DNA from: Riptortus pedestris
Taxonomy: Eukaryota > Arthropoda > Insecta > Hemiptera > Alydidae
Length of the DNA stretch: 64,000 nt
Direction of reading: 5' to 3'
Assembly (NCBI GenBank): GCA_019009955.1
Contig: CM032228.1
Location: 70,117,501-70,181,500, forward strand
Below are positions 54,384 to 64,000 of this stretch, in pieces; position 1 is the first letter of the stretch; every line of letters begins with the position of its first letter. Below the pieces are notes generated by a model. That model made no database searches. It was not told where the DNA came from and was given only the letters and a program-made list of their open reading frames with translations. The position numbers and the translations under genes were made by a program.

Positions 54384-55280
54384 AAAGTACGTCACGCAGG
54401 GGCTGCTTAAACTAAGCAGATTTCCAACGTGCAGGAATGAAACACTATTGATCCCTTCTCCCAATTTATTTCTTTTCAAAATTAAAATCAGAAAGAAGAA
54501 ATGGGGATATACTGAAGGCTGAAAACGAGAAAGTACGAATAACTCCCTTAATATTTAAGCAACGAAAACATTTATTGACGAACATTGTAGGAATCTATAG
54601 GTTAACAAGTTTTACTCCGAAACATTTTTCAATACGACTCAGAATATCGGAGATGTTCTGAATTTTCCATTCTCCCCCTTCCCCTTCTTACCCACACACG
54701 TCCTATTCGTATTTTAGCCATTAACGACTAAAGAACTTTGACGTTTAATGGAACGGTTAAATATCCATTATGGTATAGGTCATATAAACATTTTAGAGAT
54801 CAGAACGAAAAGTCCTAATTGATGGCGTCATCCCGTGACGTATTTGCGTGTTTCAAAAATTAAAAAATCAATGAAAACCATATATGGTATTTAACCTTGG
54901 AGAGACGTGGTTCATTAGTAGAAGTGGGATTTTACTGATATCCGAAAACTAAAATATGGAAATAATCCGGTTACTATTAAACATAGAGAAAACATGTAAA
55001 TAGCAAAATTTTTTAGAACTTTACATTTGCAATAAGATTCATTCTATACAATTTTTCAATGCGACGCATTACAACTGAGATATTTCTAATTTTCAAATTT
55101 CCCCTCTCTAAACCCACCCACTCCCACAGGTTCGATTTTACGATATATATATATAATTTTGAATGTACCTCATTTTAGTCGTCTCCTGGGTAGGATCGAT
55201 AGTCATTTAAAGAATTGTTTCGAAAACCCTATCATGAGTTTAACCACAAAAGCTTATTTCCCGTAAGGTAAATCTTCCAA
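54384..55280 (-). mobile_element. H1 copy, full length, short TA
   Basis: From gtacgtcacgcaggggctgc to a degenerate palindrome (tttcccgtaaggtaaatctt). It has module 1 with tgatggcgtcatcccgtgac, module 2, and a TA tract reduced to atatatatataa. Confidence 0.8.
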
Positions 55281-55282
55281 AA

Positions 55283-55850
55283 GTGCTAATAACTCTCTTA
55301 ATGTATGAGTTATCAATAAATGTTTAGAACAACAATTTTAGAACATTATTTTAACAATATTGATTCTATAAAATGTTTCTTATAAAAAAGGAAACATTTG
55401 AAATTCTGAACCGCCCCCTTAACCCCCTTTGTTCCTGGTCCGATTTTATTCAAATATGTCGGTTAATAATTAAGTTACACAGGAACTTTATATAGCATTT
55501 ATAAATAATCAAATTTCCAATAAGATAACTACTATACAATTTTTTCGGCCCCACTTATAGTAACGGAGATATTTTGCATTTTTAAACCCCCTTCTTGTAA
55601 ACCGCTCGCCCGATTTCAGCCGTTAACGAACTTGGTCTTTATTTTTTCATAAATCGTTTAAATATCGAGTGTGGTAACGATCTAATCAAAATTGAGACCT
55701 CTAGAGCAGTAATTGACAAATATATAAATCCATATATAATTTTGAACTATACTTATTTTTGTCGTCTAATTGGTAGGATTGATGGACATTTGTAGAAATA
55801 TTTCGAATTCGCGTCTTGAGTACAACCTCAGTTGCAGATTATATGGGAAT
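55283..55850 (-). mobile_element. H1 partial copy directly adjoining the previous one
   Basis: It begins inside module 1 (gtgctaataactctcttaat) and runs to gatggacatttgtagaaat and a decayed end. The hairpin terminus is absent. Confidence 0.65.
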
Positions 55851-56529
55851 CTAATTAACTCATGAATGAAGTAATGTTTTCGTCTTTACCTGAGCTATAA
55901 GGTTTTCCCTGATCTTTGAAAAATAATTGTTATTTACAAAACTAAGCTACTACTGTTACTTCGAGCCTATGTAAGTAAGTGCTCTTATTACCTTCATGAA
56001 AAAGTGTGTAAAAAACATTTCTGCCTGGCCTGCTGTCACGTTTTTTTTCCTTCTTTAATTAAATATTTCCTATCTGCCGTTGTTTCCATTTCATAAAAAT
56101 GTGTCCGATTCAGGACGATTTACTATTAGGCAACCTCCTCTTCCCACTATGTATATATACAATAGGAATGTTTACTTGTTCGCAAATATTAAACTGACTA
56201 CGATAAATTAAATTATCTTAGTATTTCCTGTAAATAATCGGCACACGTGGTGAATGTTAATGAGTTTAATCTTCATCGTAGTTAAAGACTATTATGTAGT
56301 TTACATTTCGAGAAAAATTCAATAAATCATATTAATTAACTTTAATAGATTTTAGTTTTAGAAAATTTATCCTAAGAAACGCACTCTAATGCTGAGAGAC
56401 TTAAGTGTGGGACTATAATAATGTTTTATTTGCACTAGATGACAAAAATAGCTTCATCAAATTTGTAATATATATGAATGTGTGTTGATGTCTCTTTGTA
56501 TATGTTGTATGTTGATATGTGGGTGACCC
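55851..56529. other. unassigned AT-rich spacer
   Basis: Nothing recognised. Confidence 0.3.
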
Positions 56530-57746
56530 AACTTCCCGTGCCAACCCCTTAAAATCTCCAATTATTTTAATACAAGGCTAAGACTTGTTGTGCTATAATT
56601 GGGACACCTGAAGAATCCTTTCAGCACATATTCAACCTCCTAACCTTCTCCAGTACTTCTCCAGCAACCATAACTTTGGAATTACCAATGGAATGCCCAA
56701 CATTTTATGGGGGATTCTTGTAGAAAATCAAATTCTAAAACAAGTTTATATCGTTAACCTTTTTTGATTAGACGCATCCCTTAGCACAAATTTAATTTCA
56801 GAAACGGCAAATTTTATTGGAAAATGCTGCGAAATGTTGTAGTCTACAAAACTATTTTGAAACAAGCCTACTGGGAAAGGAATGGATTCTGAAATTTAAA
56901 AAAAAAAAAAAAAGTATTTAAAATGAAATAATGCAAAAGTATTCTTGAATGAATCCAAAAAATGGCTTACTTTTAAAAATATCAATATAATAAAAAACAT
57001 TCTTAGAATTTACTTATTTTAAACTAATTACGTATTAGTTATTTGTAAAAGGAATACATTTTTCCACAAGCATAGCTTCCTGTAAAGGGCCATACATTCT
57101 ATTTTAGTAGCAGAAATACTTAGTGTCTAAATGGTTCTCAGATACCATCTTTTGAATTGCAAAGTGAGGAAGGATTTTCGAACACTTCTACCAGCTGTAG
57201 GTATTGTAGGACAAAGAAATAAAAGTGGTTTCTGTTTTTTTACATGAAGCTATGCTGATGGAAATATGCATTCCTTTTACAAATAATTACTACGTAATGG
57301 TGATGTTTTTGAAAGTATATATATTTTGGATTCATTCAAGAATTCTTTTGCGATATTTTTTTTTTTAAATTTCAAAATCCTTTCCTTTCCCCGTAGACTT
57401 GTTTCAAAGATAGTTTTGTAGACTACAACTTTTATGTCGCAGCATTTTTCAATAAAAGTTGCCGTTTCTGAAATAATATGTGCATTTTATTGCTCATTAA
57501 GGATGCGTCAAATCGAAAAATTTATCATCATAAACTCGTTTTAGAATTAGTTTTTCTACAAGAATCCCCCATAAAAAGTAGGGCATTCCATTGGATATTC
57601 CAAATTTATGGTCGCTGGAGAAGTACTGGAGAAGGTTACGAGGTTGAATATGGACTGAAAGGATTCTTCAGGTGTCCCAATTATGGCACACCAAGTCTCA
57701 GTATTAAAATAGTCGGAGATTTTAAGGGGGGTGGCACAGGAAGTCA
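56530..57746. mobile_element. 1.2-kb foldback element, ~510-550-bp arms
   Basis: The left arm 56530-57081 (acttcccgtgcca ... cataggaattg-type sequence to catagcttcctgtaaa) is the inverse of the right arm 57241-57746 (tacatgaagctatgctgatg ... ggtggcacaggaagt), with a ~160-bp unique loop. The arms differ by small indels and ~10-15% substitutions by eye. The open frames in the right arm (96 and 90 codons on opposite strands) mirror each other across the palindrome and look non-coding. The element abuts a broken H1 copy. Confidence 0.85.
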
Positions 57747-57764
57747 GGACAGCCTGTATATCTG

Positions 57765-58082
57765 TTAACGCTCTAGCAGTCGCAATTTTTGTATGGTCGG
57801 TAACACACTTGACATATAAGTTATTCATAATAAACTAATGGCCATATTCGTTAACGGCTGAAATTGGACCAATGAGAGGGGGAATAGAGGGGGGGAGTTT
57901 GAAAATTCAAAATATTTCCTCTATTGTGAGTGGGATCGTAAAATGTTATAGAACCAATCATGTTAAACTACTGATGTTGTTCTGTGATTATTTTTTCATA
58001 ACTCATGTATTGAGCGAATTATTCGTGCTTTCTTGTTTTCAGCCTTCAGTAACAACCCCCCCCCCTTCTATTCATTCCTTTT
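57765..58082 (+). mobile_element. H1 fragment, sense
   Basis: It begins at the post-microsatellite block (gttaacgctctagcagtcgc), with G tracts, module, and tttcagccttcagtaacaac followed by C9. A complete H1 copy follows at once. Confidence 0.75.
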
Positions 58083-58202
58083 AGTAGATTTTCTATAAGG
58101 GAAATCAGCTATTGAGGTAGTACTTATGCAGCGATTTTCAAAAACTTTCTTTAAATGTTCATCGATCCTACCTAGTAGATGACGAAAATGAGGTCTGTTC
58201 AA

Positions 58203-58274
<72 letters not shown>

Positions 58275-58742
58275 CTGTTACCTCTCTAGTGGTCGTAATT
58301 TTGGTTTAATCGTTACCAAAATCGATATTTAAACGTTTTACGTAAAAAGGAAGATCATGTTCTTTAATGGCTGAAATCCGACAGGTGGGAGGGAGGGTTT
58401 AGGGTGGACAAATTTCGAAAGTTCTTAATATCTTCGTTATTATACGTCATATCGAAAAACTGTACAGAACCAATCTTGTTGCAAATGTAATGTTCTGTAA
58501 ATGTTGTTATGTACCTTCTTTCTCTATCTTGATTATTAAACGAGATTTGTATTTTTTAGTTATCCGTCTTCTGCAAATTCCCACTCCTACTCATGCCATA
58601 TTAACAATTAGCTGGTATATTATGAAGCACATCATTTGAATGGTATTTTTTCATTGAAATTTTACGTTTTGAGATAAATGCAAATACGTTACGCACTATG
58701 GAAAATCTGGTTAGTTTTCGCAGCCCCTGCGTGACGGACTTC
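58083..58742 (+). mobile_element. H1 copy, complete (~660 bp), sense
   Basis: From tagtagattttctataaggg to cagcccctgcgtgacggact. It contains cgatcctacctagtagatga, (TA)n at 58208-58272, gttacctctctagtggtcgt, one module, and a degenerate inverse terminus (ggaaaatctggttagtttt). Confidence 0.88.
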
Positions 58743-58892
58743 AACTTTTTCTTAGAGGTTTAATTATTTTAGGTTTAATGCCTTCCAATTTATGAGAAGC
58801 GCTTGAGGTATGTAGCCAGTTGACTCGATTGCTGATGAAGTGAGAATATCACGAAAACGGTCCACACAATTCGGTTTTATTTGAGTAGATGG

Positions 58893-59672
58893 AAAAGGGG
58901 GTTTCTGGAACACTTTCAAAATATTAAAAAATACCCTAAATCCCTAAAAAAATGATCACGTGATAATTTTAATAATTTTTCAAATAATCACTAAAAATCC
59001 ATTAAAACATTGATTTTTATCATAATTTTTTTAAAAATATATATAAAAAGAGGGTTTCGATTGCAATTTTCAAAAATACCCTCCAAATGCTAACGATCAA
59101 AAATACCCTAAATCCTCCAAAAAATGCTAGCGATCAAAAATACCACAAATCCTCCAAAAAATGCTAACGATCAAAAATACCCCAAATCCTCCAAAAAATG
59201 CTAACGACCAAAATACCCTAAATCCTCCAAAAAATGCTAACGATCAAAATACCCTAAATCCTCCAAAAAATGCTAACGACCAAAAATACCCCAAATCATT
59301 TTTTGGAGGATTTGGAGTATTTTTGGTCGTTAGCCTTTTTTGGAGGATTTGGGGTATTTTTGGTCGTTAGCATTTTTTGGAGGATTTGGGGTATTTTTGA
59401 TCGTTAGCATTTTTTGGAGGATTTAGGGTATTTTGGTCGTTAGCATTTGGAGGGTATTTTGAAAACTGCAATAGAAAGAGGGCTTCTAGCGCAATTTTCA
59501 AATTGCGCTAGAAACCCCCTTTTTATATATATTTTAAAAAAAATTATGATAAAAATCAATGTTTATGGATTTTTAGTGATTATTTGAAAAATTAGTAAAA
59601 TTAGTACGTTCGTATTTTTGGGGGGATTTGGGGTATTTTGAAAAGTGTGCCAGAAACCCCCTTTTTATACTA
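58893..59672. mobile_element. 780-bp foldback palindrome with 37-bp tandem repeats in both arms
   Basis: The left arm 58893-59297 is the inverse of 59308-59672. Tips read aaaagggggtttctgg and its inverse. Each arm contains 4-6 tandem copies of a 36-37-bp unit (tgctaacgatcaaaaatacc ... aaatcctccaaaa). The right arm has an extra perfect hairpin (ttctagcgcaat ... attgcgctagaa, 59484-59513). The structure resembles Drosophila FB elements: long inverted repeats made of tandem repeats with no coding part. Confidence 0.9.
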
Positions 59673-60824
59673 CTTATTTGATATCAATGTCATCATGATT
59701 ATCTTCCATCCTTCCAAATACGTAAATTAAGGCCTTTCAGTGGCCTCTGCTCTCAAAATTATTTTAAAGTTCTTAGATATCGTGTAACTTCTGATTAATG
59801 TCTGTTTGTAATCCCGTTACACTCGTATACTAAGTAATTCCAGTTTGAATGTTCTGTCCAAATTCTTATGTTTGTAATTCATATTTTATTCAACAAAAGA
59901 AATTCTCTACTTCTTAAAAATAACTTAGTTTTAAACTTCAAGGCAATCATCATGATTAATAATTCAAATTACTCACAAAAAACATGTGAATATTTCCTCA
60001 GCTACACTGTGGGGATGCACTTACCTGAAAAAAATAGGAATGCATAAGCAAAGGCAGTTATAATGCAGGTTAACCATCATGAAAAAAGAAACCACTTAAA
60101 GTAATTGATCAATTAAAACTTAAAGTATTATGCTCTAAATATCTCGATAAAATATAATAAGCACAATAATAGTAATAAAAAACAAATAAGTATATCTAAA
60201 AAATACGCTGAGTCAATAAAAATTGATTACTGAAATACAATCATTAGGAGTAATGTCTGGCGAATATTTGTAGACAAGAGTAAGGTTGTTTGTAAGTCGA
60301 AAGAACCAACCTCTGAGGAGATGATTTTGTGCCATGAAACATGTAGGGATGGTGAAATAAGACCAGCAAAAAAGAATTTTAACTATATTTTAATGATACT
60401 TCGCAATATACGGTCATTTGTAAAGTGTAGTAAAAAGTGTTTTCGTTATTTCAAAATTCCTGGAGGACATTGTTGATGTAACATAATTTATACGGAAAGT
60501 TATGATAGCTTAACACTAATGTTAATTATCTTGAAACAGCTGCGATGTTACTTATGCCTAGGTCTTCTTCTTTTAACCTCCCTCCAATAATTAAAATGAT
60601 TATATTTTAAGTCCGAATGTTATATTTTATAAATTTGGTACATGTTGTAAATAAGGACTACCTCCTCATTCATTGAACGGTAGTCAGGATTTTCTCGGAA
60701 GCAAATAAAGGAATAAATAACATATATGGTCACATATACATGCAGTGGTTTCCTCTTCCCTTCTGCATGAGACTATCCAACAATAAATGCAGCAGGAAGA
60801 GTGTGTATAAAACGACCCTTTTCA
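59673..60824. other. unassigned AT-rich spacer
   Basis: No coding motif. A phrase at 60320 (gccatgaaacatgtaggg) resembles the 3' side of Penelope-like elements but is too short to call. Confidence 0.3.
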
Positions 60825-60827
60825 GCA

Positions 60828-60987
60828 GATTTCCTTTAAGGGAAATCATCTGTTGAGGTTGTCCTAATGGCGCGAATTTTAAAAAAAATGTCTTCAAATA
60901 CTCATCGATCCCACCCAGGAGATGACGAAAATGAGGTCCTTTCAAAACTATAATTATCTATGTATCTCTCTCTCTCTCTCCCTCTCC

Positions 60988-61068
<81 letters not shown>

Positions 61069-62037
61069 TTTGTCTGGTAACTCTCTATCGGTCGCAATTT
61101 TTGTTTAATCGTCACCGTACATTATATTCAAACGTTTTATGTAAAATTTAAGAACAATTTCGTTAATGGTTAAAATTCGTCCAAATGAGTTGGGGGGGGG
61201 TTAGAGGGGGCATTTTAAATATTCAAAATATCTTTGTTATTAAACAACGGATTGACAAATTGTTTTGATCTTATGGCTTTTGCCAAGTCAGGTTGAAAAG
61301 ACTGTTGGAGACTCCGGCCCTCCCGATTGATCTTATGGGAAACAGGTCTTAATAGCAAGAAGTCTTCCCACCAATTCCTTTACTAATGCACAAGGCCTTT
61401 CGACACTAACGTGCCATCATCAGGTGCTAACAACAATACAAAAAGACGGAAATAGTTAATGTTTTTTAATTTATTAAATGCTGGAGGAATGTTGAGTCCG
61501 TCCTAATTAATGCTCCTGTCACCTTTTTCTTAATTTTCTGGACGTTCTACCCACATAAAACACCCCACATTCCCCAAAAACAATTTTCCTTGTCGACCAA
61601 CTTTACTGGGTCTTTCAACTGGCTTAAATAGGATTTCAGATTATTTGTATTTGCGAAGCCAACCCCAATTTTCCTGCAACTCTAGATTCGCTGGATCTTC
61701 TCGGAGACGAATCCCCTGGACAATGTGCATGACTGATTTTAGTAATTTTATTTAAGTTGAAACATTTCAAACGTAAGTTTTTGTTACATCACATGGCCTT
61801 AAACATGTCTCTAGGTTTGTTTTGTTGTTAGCACCTGATGATGGCACGTTAGTGACGAAAGGCCTGGTGGTTTAATAAAGAAATTAGGTGGGAAGACTGT
61901 TATTAATACCAGTTTCCCTCATCGGCACTCCCACATCCAGCAATATATGAATTATTTTGAACTTATCTTTATCTTATTTGATAATGTTGTGATATTCATA
62001 TTTTCTCTATGATAAATATTAACCGGGATATTTACAT
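60828..62037 (+). mobile_element. H1 copy interrupted by a foldback element
   Basis: It starts ttcagcagatttcctttaag, then cgatcccacccaggagatga, a compound microsatellite ((CT)n, (TA)n 60992-61037, (GA)n to 61066), ggtaactctctatcggtcgc, and a G9 tract at 61193. The module is broken at about 61275 and resumes at about 61970 (ttctctatgataaatattaa). Confidence 0.8.
61276..61960. mobile_element. ~650-bp element with ~125-bp inverted repeats
   Basis: The block 61320-61450 (cttcccaccaattccttta ... acgtgccatcatcaggtgct) is inverted at 61815-61945 (agcacctgatgatggcacgt ... aggtgggaagact). The centre is unique, non-coding. It splits an H1 module. Confidence 0.75.
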
Positions 62038-62038
62038 T

Positions 62039-62154
62039 TTAGCAGATTTCCCTTAAGGGAAATCAGCTATTGAGGTCGTACTCATGACGCGAGTTTCGAA
62101 AAATTTCTGTCCATCGATCCTACCCAGGAGATGACGAAAATGAGGTCCGTTGAA

Positions 62155-62221
<67 letters not shown>

Positions 62222-62722
62222 TATTTGTCTGTTAACGCTCTAGCGATCGCAATTTTTGTCTAATCGTTACCAAACTCGGAATTTAATCGTTTTATGTAAA
62301 AAGAAAGATCAAGTTCGTTAACGGCTGAAATCGGACCAGTGGGAGGGGGGTTTAGAGAGGGAATTTTCGGAAAATTCGAACTATCTCCATTATTATGCGT
62401 CGGATCGAAAAATTGTATAGAATAAATCTTATTGCAAATTAAATTTACTATAACTATTGTTCTATACATTTATTCTGTATCTTGAATATTAACCGAGATA
62501 TTTGCACTTGTATTCTGCATTGGTCGGCAGGAGTGAGCTGTTTGGTACTTTCAGAAGAGAGCTCTGGCGGCCGTTTTCGTAACTATTCGTCTCTCGTGTA
62601 TAAGTTTAGTGATCCCTTACTACTTACTATTGTTCCCTTACTTATTGGGCAGATTTCTCTATTGTAAAACTTCACGTGGGAAATCTGCTTAGTTTACGCA
62701 GCCCCTGCGTGACGGACTTTTT
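62039..62722 (+). mobile_element. H1 copy, complete short subtype, sense (best reference)
   Basis: The start tagcagatttcccttaaggg followed by aaatcagcta is a near-perfect palindrome. Then tcatgacgcgagtttcgaaa, gatgacgaaaatgaggtccg, (TA)n at 62158-62212, gttaacgctctagcgatcgc, G6 tract, module, ctctggcggccgttttcgta (short-subtype block), cacgtgggaaatctgcttag, tttacgcagcccctgcgtga and cggac, flanked by T on both sides. Confidence 0.92.
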
Positions 62723-62724
62723 TT

Positions 62725-63085
62725 AGCTTTCAGCCTTCAGTTAACCACCACTCCTACTAATGTCATATTAACGATAAGCTGATATATCCTAGCTTTATTC
62801 TAATCTTATATCCCTAATATTGTTTCCAAGAGATCTTTATTATGCGAGATACATGCAAATTCGTTATTTGATGACGTCATCAATTAAAATTTTATGTTCC
62901 TGCTTCGAAAATATGTACTTGATCTACACCTCATTCGAAATTTAATCATTTCAATTAATACTAAAGATCATATTTGTTATTGGTTGATTCGGATCTGGAA
63001 TAGTGGGGGTTTAGAGGGGGAATTCAAAAATTCAATATATTTTCTTTGTTATGAGTCGGATCGTAAAATGCTTTAGGATCAACTA
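62725..63085 (+). mobile_element. H1 module-1 fragment, sense
   Basis: It begins gctttcagccttcagttaac and includes tgatgacgtcatcaattaaa (CRE palindrome), tagtgggggtttagaggggg and gagtcggatcgtaaaatgct. It follows the complete copy without a gap. Confidence 0.75.
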
Positions 63086-63693
63086 TTCTTTCAAGAGCAG
63101 TTTTGATGGTATTGGCACATTAATGAATTCTCTATAACCTTTTTAGTCAGGAAAATGTAAAAAAAAAAAAAAAAAATTAATATTTAAAAATATTATTTAA
63201 TATTTACTAAAATTTTGACCAAATAATCAAAATGCTTATAATAATACAAAGGAGTCAAAATCTCCTGAAACGCAATAAGATTCTTCTGAAATAATGTATC
63301 ATTCACTCTCAAACTGTTTCCTTATTGGCACAGAACTAATAGGGATCACTCTTTTTTATTAATTTGTAAAAATGTAATTATTGATGTAAAAATCATAATT
63401 TTTCCACAAACACAGACATATATATGTTTGAAATTCAATGGTTTGTCAGATTTTCTATATAAATTCGGTAGAGTTATGTTTTTCCACGTTTTAGAACGTT
63501 CTAAAAACAATGGCATCAAAATTGGAAATCTTGGTTGTCTGTCTGCCCGTCTGATACTAAATAACTAAAAAACAGCACTGAGGATATTTGTGAGTCAACT
63601 ATCACGTAGTACAATATAGACTATATGAGAATCGGAATTTTCAACTAAGAGAGGGGGGCATTACATTGACGTGAGAACACATTTATTTATTTA
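63086..63693. other. unassigned AT-rich spacer
   Basis: Nothing recognised. Confidence 0.3.
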
Positions 63694-63869
63694 AATCATT
63701 TATTAACGTCCACTTTTTGCAACTATGGCTAATTGGGACGGGTTATCTACAGATTACCACCCTTTCCTAGCCAGGGTGGCAGTGAGGATTTTATTTAATG
63801 AATGGCATAACTAAATAGTCCAGGCGGGAATCGAACTCGCCACTCTAGGTTTACCATGTGAGATTAAAG
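63694..63869 (-). mobile_element. tRNA-derived SINE, copy 9
   Basis: The plus strand taacgtccactttttgcaac ... ccaggcgggaatcgaactcg, then ccactctaggtttacc, keeps a perfect inverse B-box. The A-box side is truncated at the right. Confidence 0.78.
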
Positions 63870-64000
63870 GCACATTTTCATCAGTATCTTCGTTAGGTAT
63901 AGGTCTTATTGAAACAATGCAGAGAACAAATTGTGTTTAGTATACTGAATTTGCTTCTAAGTCTAAATTATTTACATTTAGATATCGCGAATTCTAGTTT

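Noticed and set aside
57478..57828. 96- and 90-codon frames on opposite strands
   Set aside because: They lie in the arm of a foldback element, mirror each other and resemble no protein; the other arm has stops at matching places.
58893..59672. CRISPR-like repeat array
   Set aside because: The 37-bp units are directly abutting with no spacers and occur in both inverted arms; this is a eukaryotic genome.
60300..60350. Second Penelope-like element tail
   Set aside because: Only a ~20-bp phrase resembles that family; too little to support.

Overview
This window is AT-rich animal DNA, most likely from an insect. Its only conventional host gene is a nicotinic acetylcholine receptor (nAChR) alpha subunit on the minus strand. 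Seven spliced exons (25792 down to 11806) join in frame into 437 codons plus a stop. They run from ligand-binding loop A through the Cys-loop, loop B, the vicinal-cysteine loop C and M1-M4 to the C-terminus. The best match from memory is the insect alpha1 subunit (Drosophila nAChRalpha1, locust alpha-L1 type). The exons for the signal peptide and N-terminal part of the ligand-binding domain were not found. They should lie above 25792, probably beyond the window, so most of 25.8-64 kb may be one very large upstream intron.

Layout: 1-11.8 kb is the quiet AT-rich 3' flank with one SINE. 11.8-25.8 kb holds the nAChR exons, with introns carrying decayed non-LTR retrotransposon pieces (13.5 and 20.2-20.7 kb), a Merlin transposase remnant (18.9-19.2 kb), SINEs, a possible solo LTR (24.4 kb) and a 1.5-kb inverted-repeat element (21.5-23.0 kb). 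From 25.9 kb to the end the DNA is a nested TE landscape with mariner, Penelope-like (GIY-YIG), Tigger/pogo, a third non-LTR fragment, a canonical Helitron, MITEs and several large foldback palindromes.

The dominant feature is a non-coding repeat family present as about 30 full or broken copies (called here H1). Read in its probable sense direction it starts TAGCAGATTTCCC, carries a (TA)n microsatellite, one or two internal modules with a poly-G tract, and ends with the inverse GGGAAATCTGCTTA, a short hairpin ACGCAG-CCC-CTGCGT and GACGGAC. It sits between T and T. These asymmetric terminal inverted repeats, the terminal hairpin, the internal microsatellite and the TT target match the non-autonomous Helentron (HINE/DINE-1) layout. 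Most long (TA)n tracts in the right half of the window are internal parts of H1 copies. Other transposons (Helitron, Tigger, perhaps an LTR) have inserted into those TA tracts.

A previously hidden two-exon reading frame (51978 down to 51630, minus strand) with good splice sites is the best candidate for an additional gene or unusual coding fragment. All family calls are from reading the sequence; no database search was possible.
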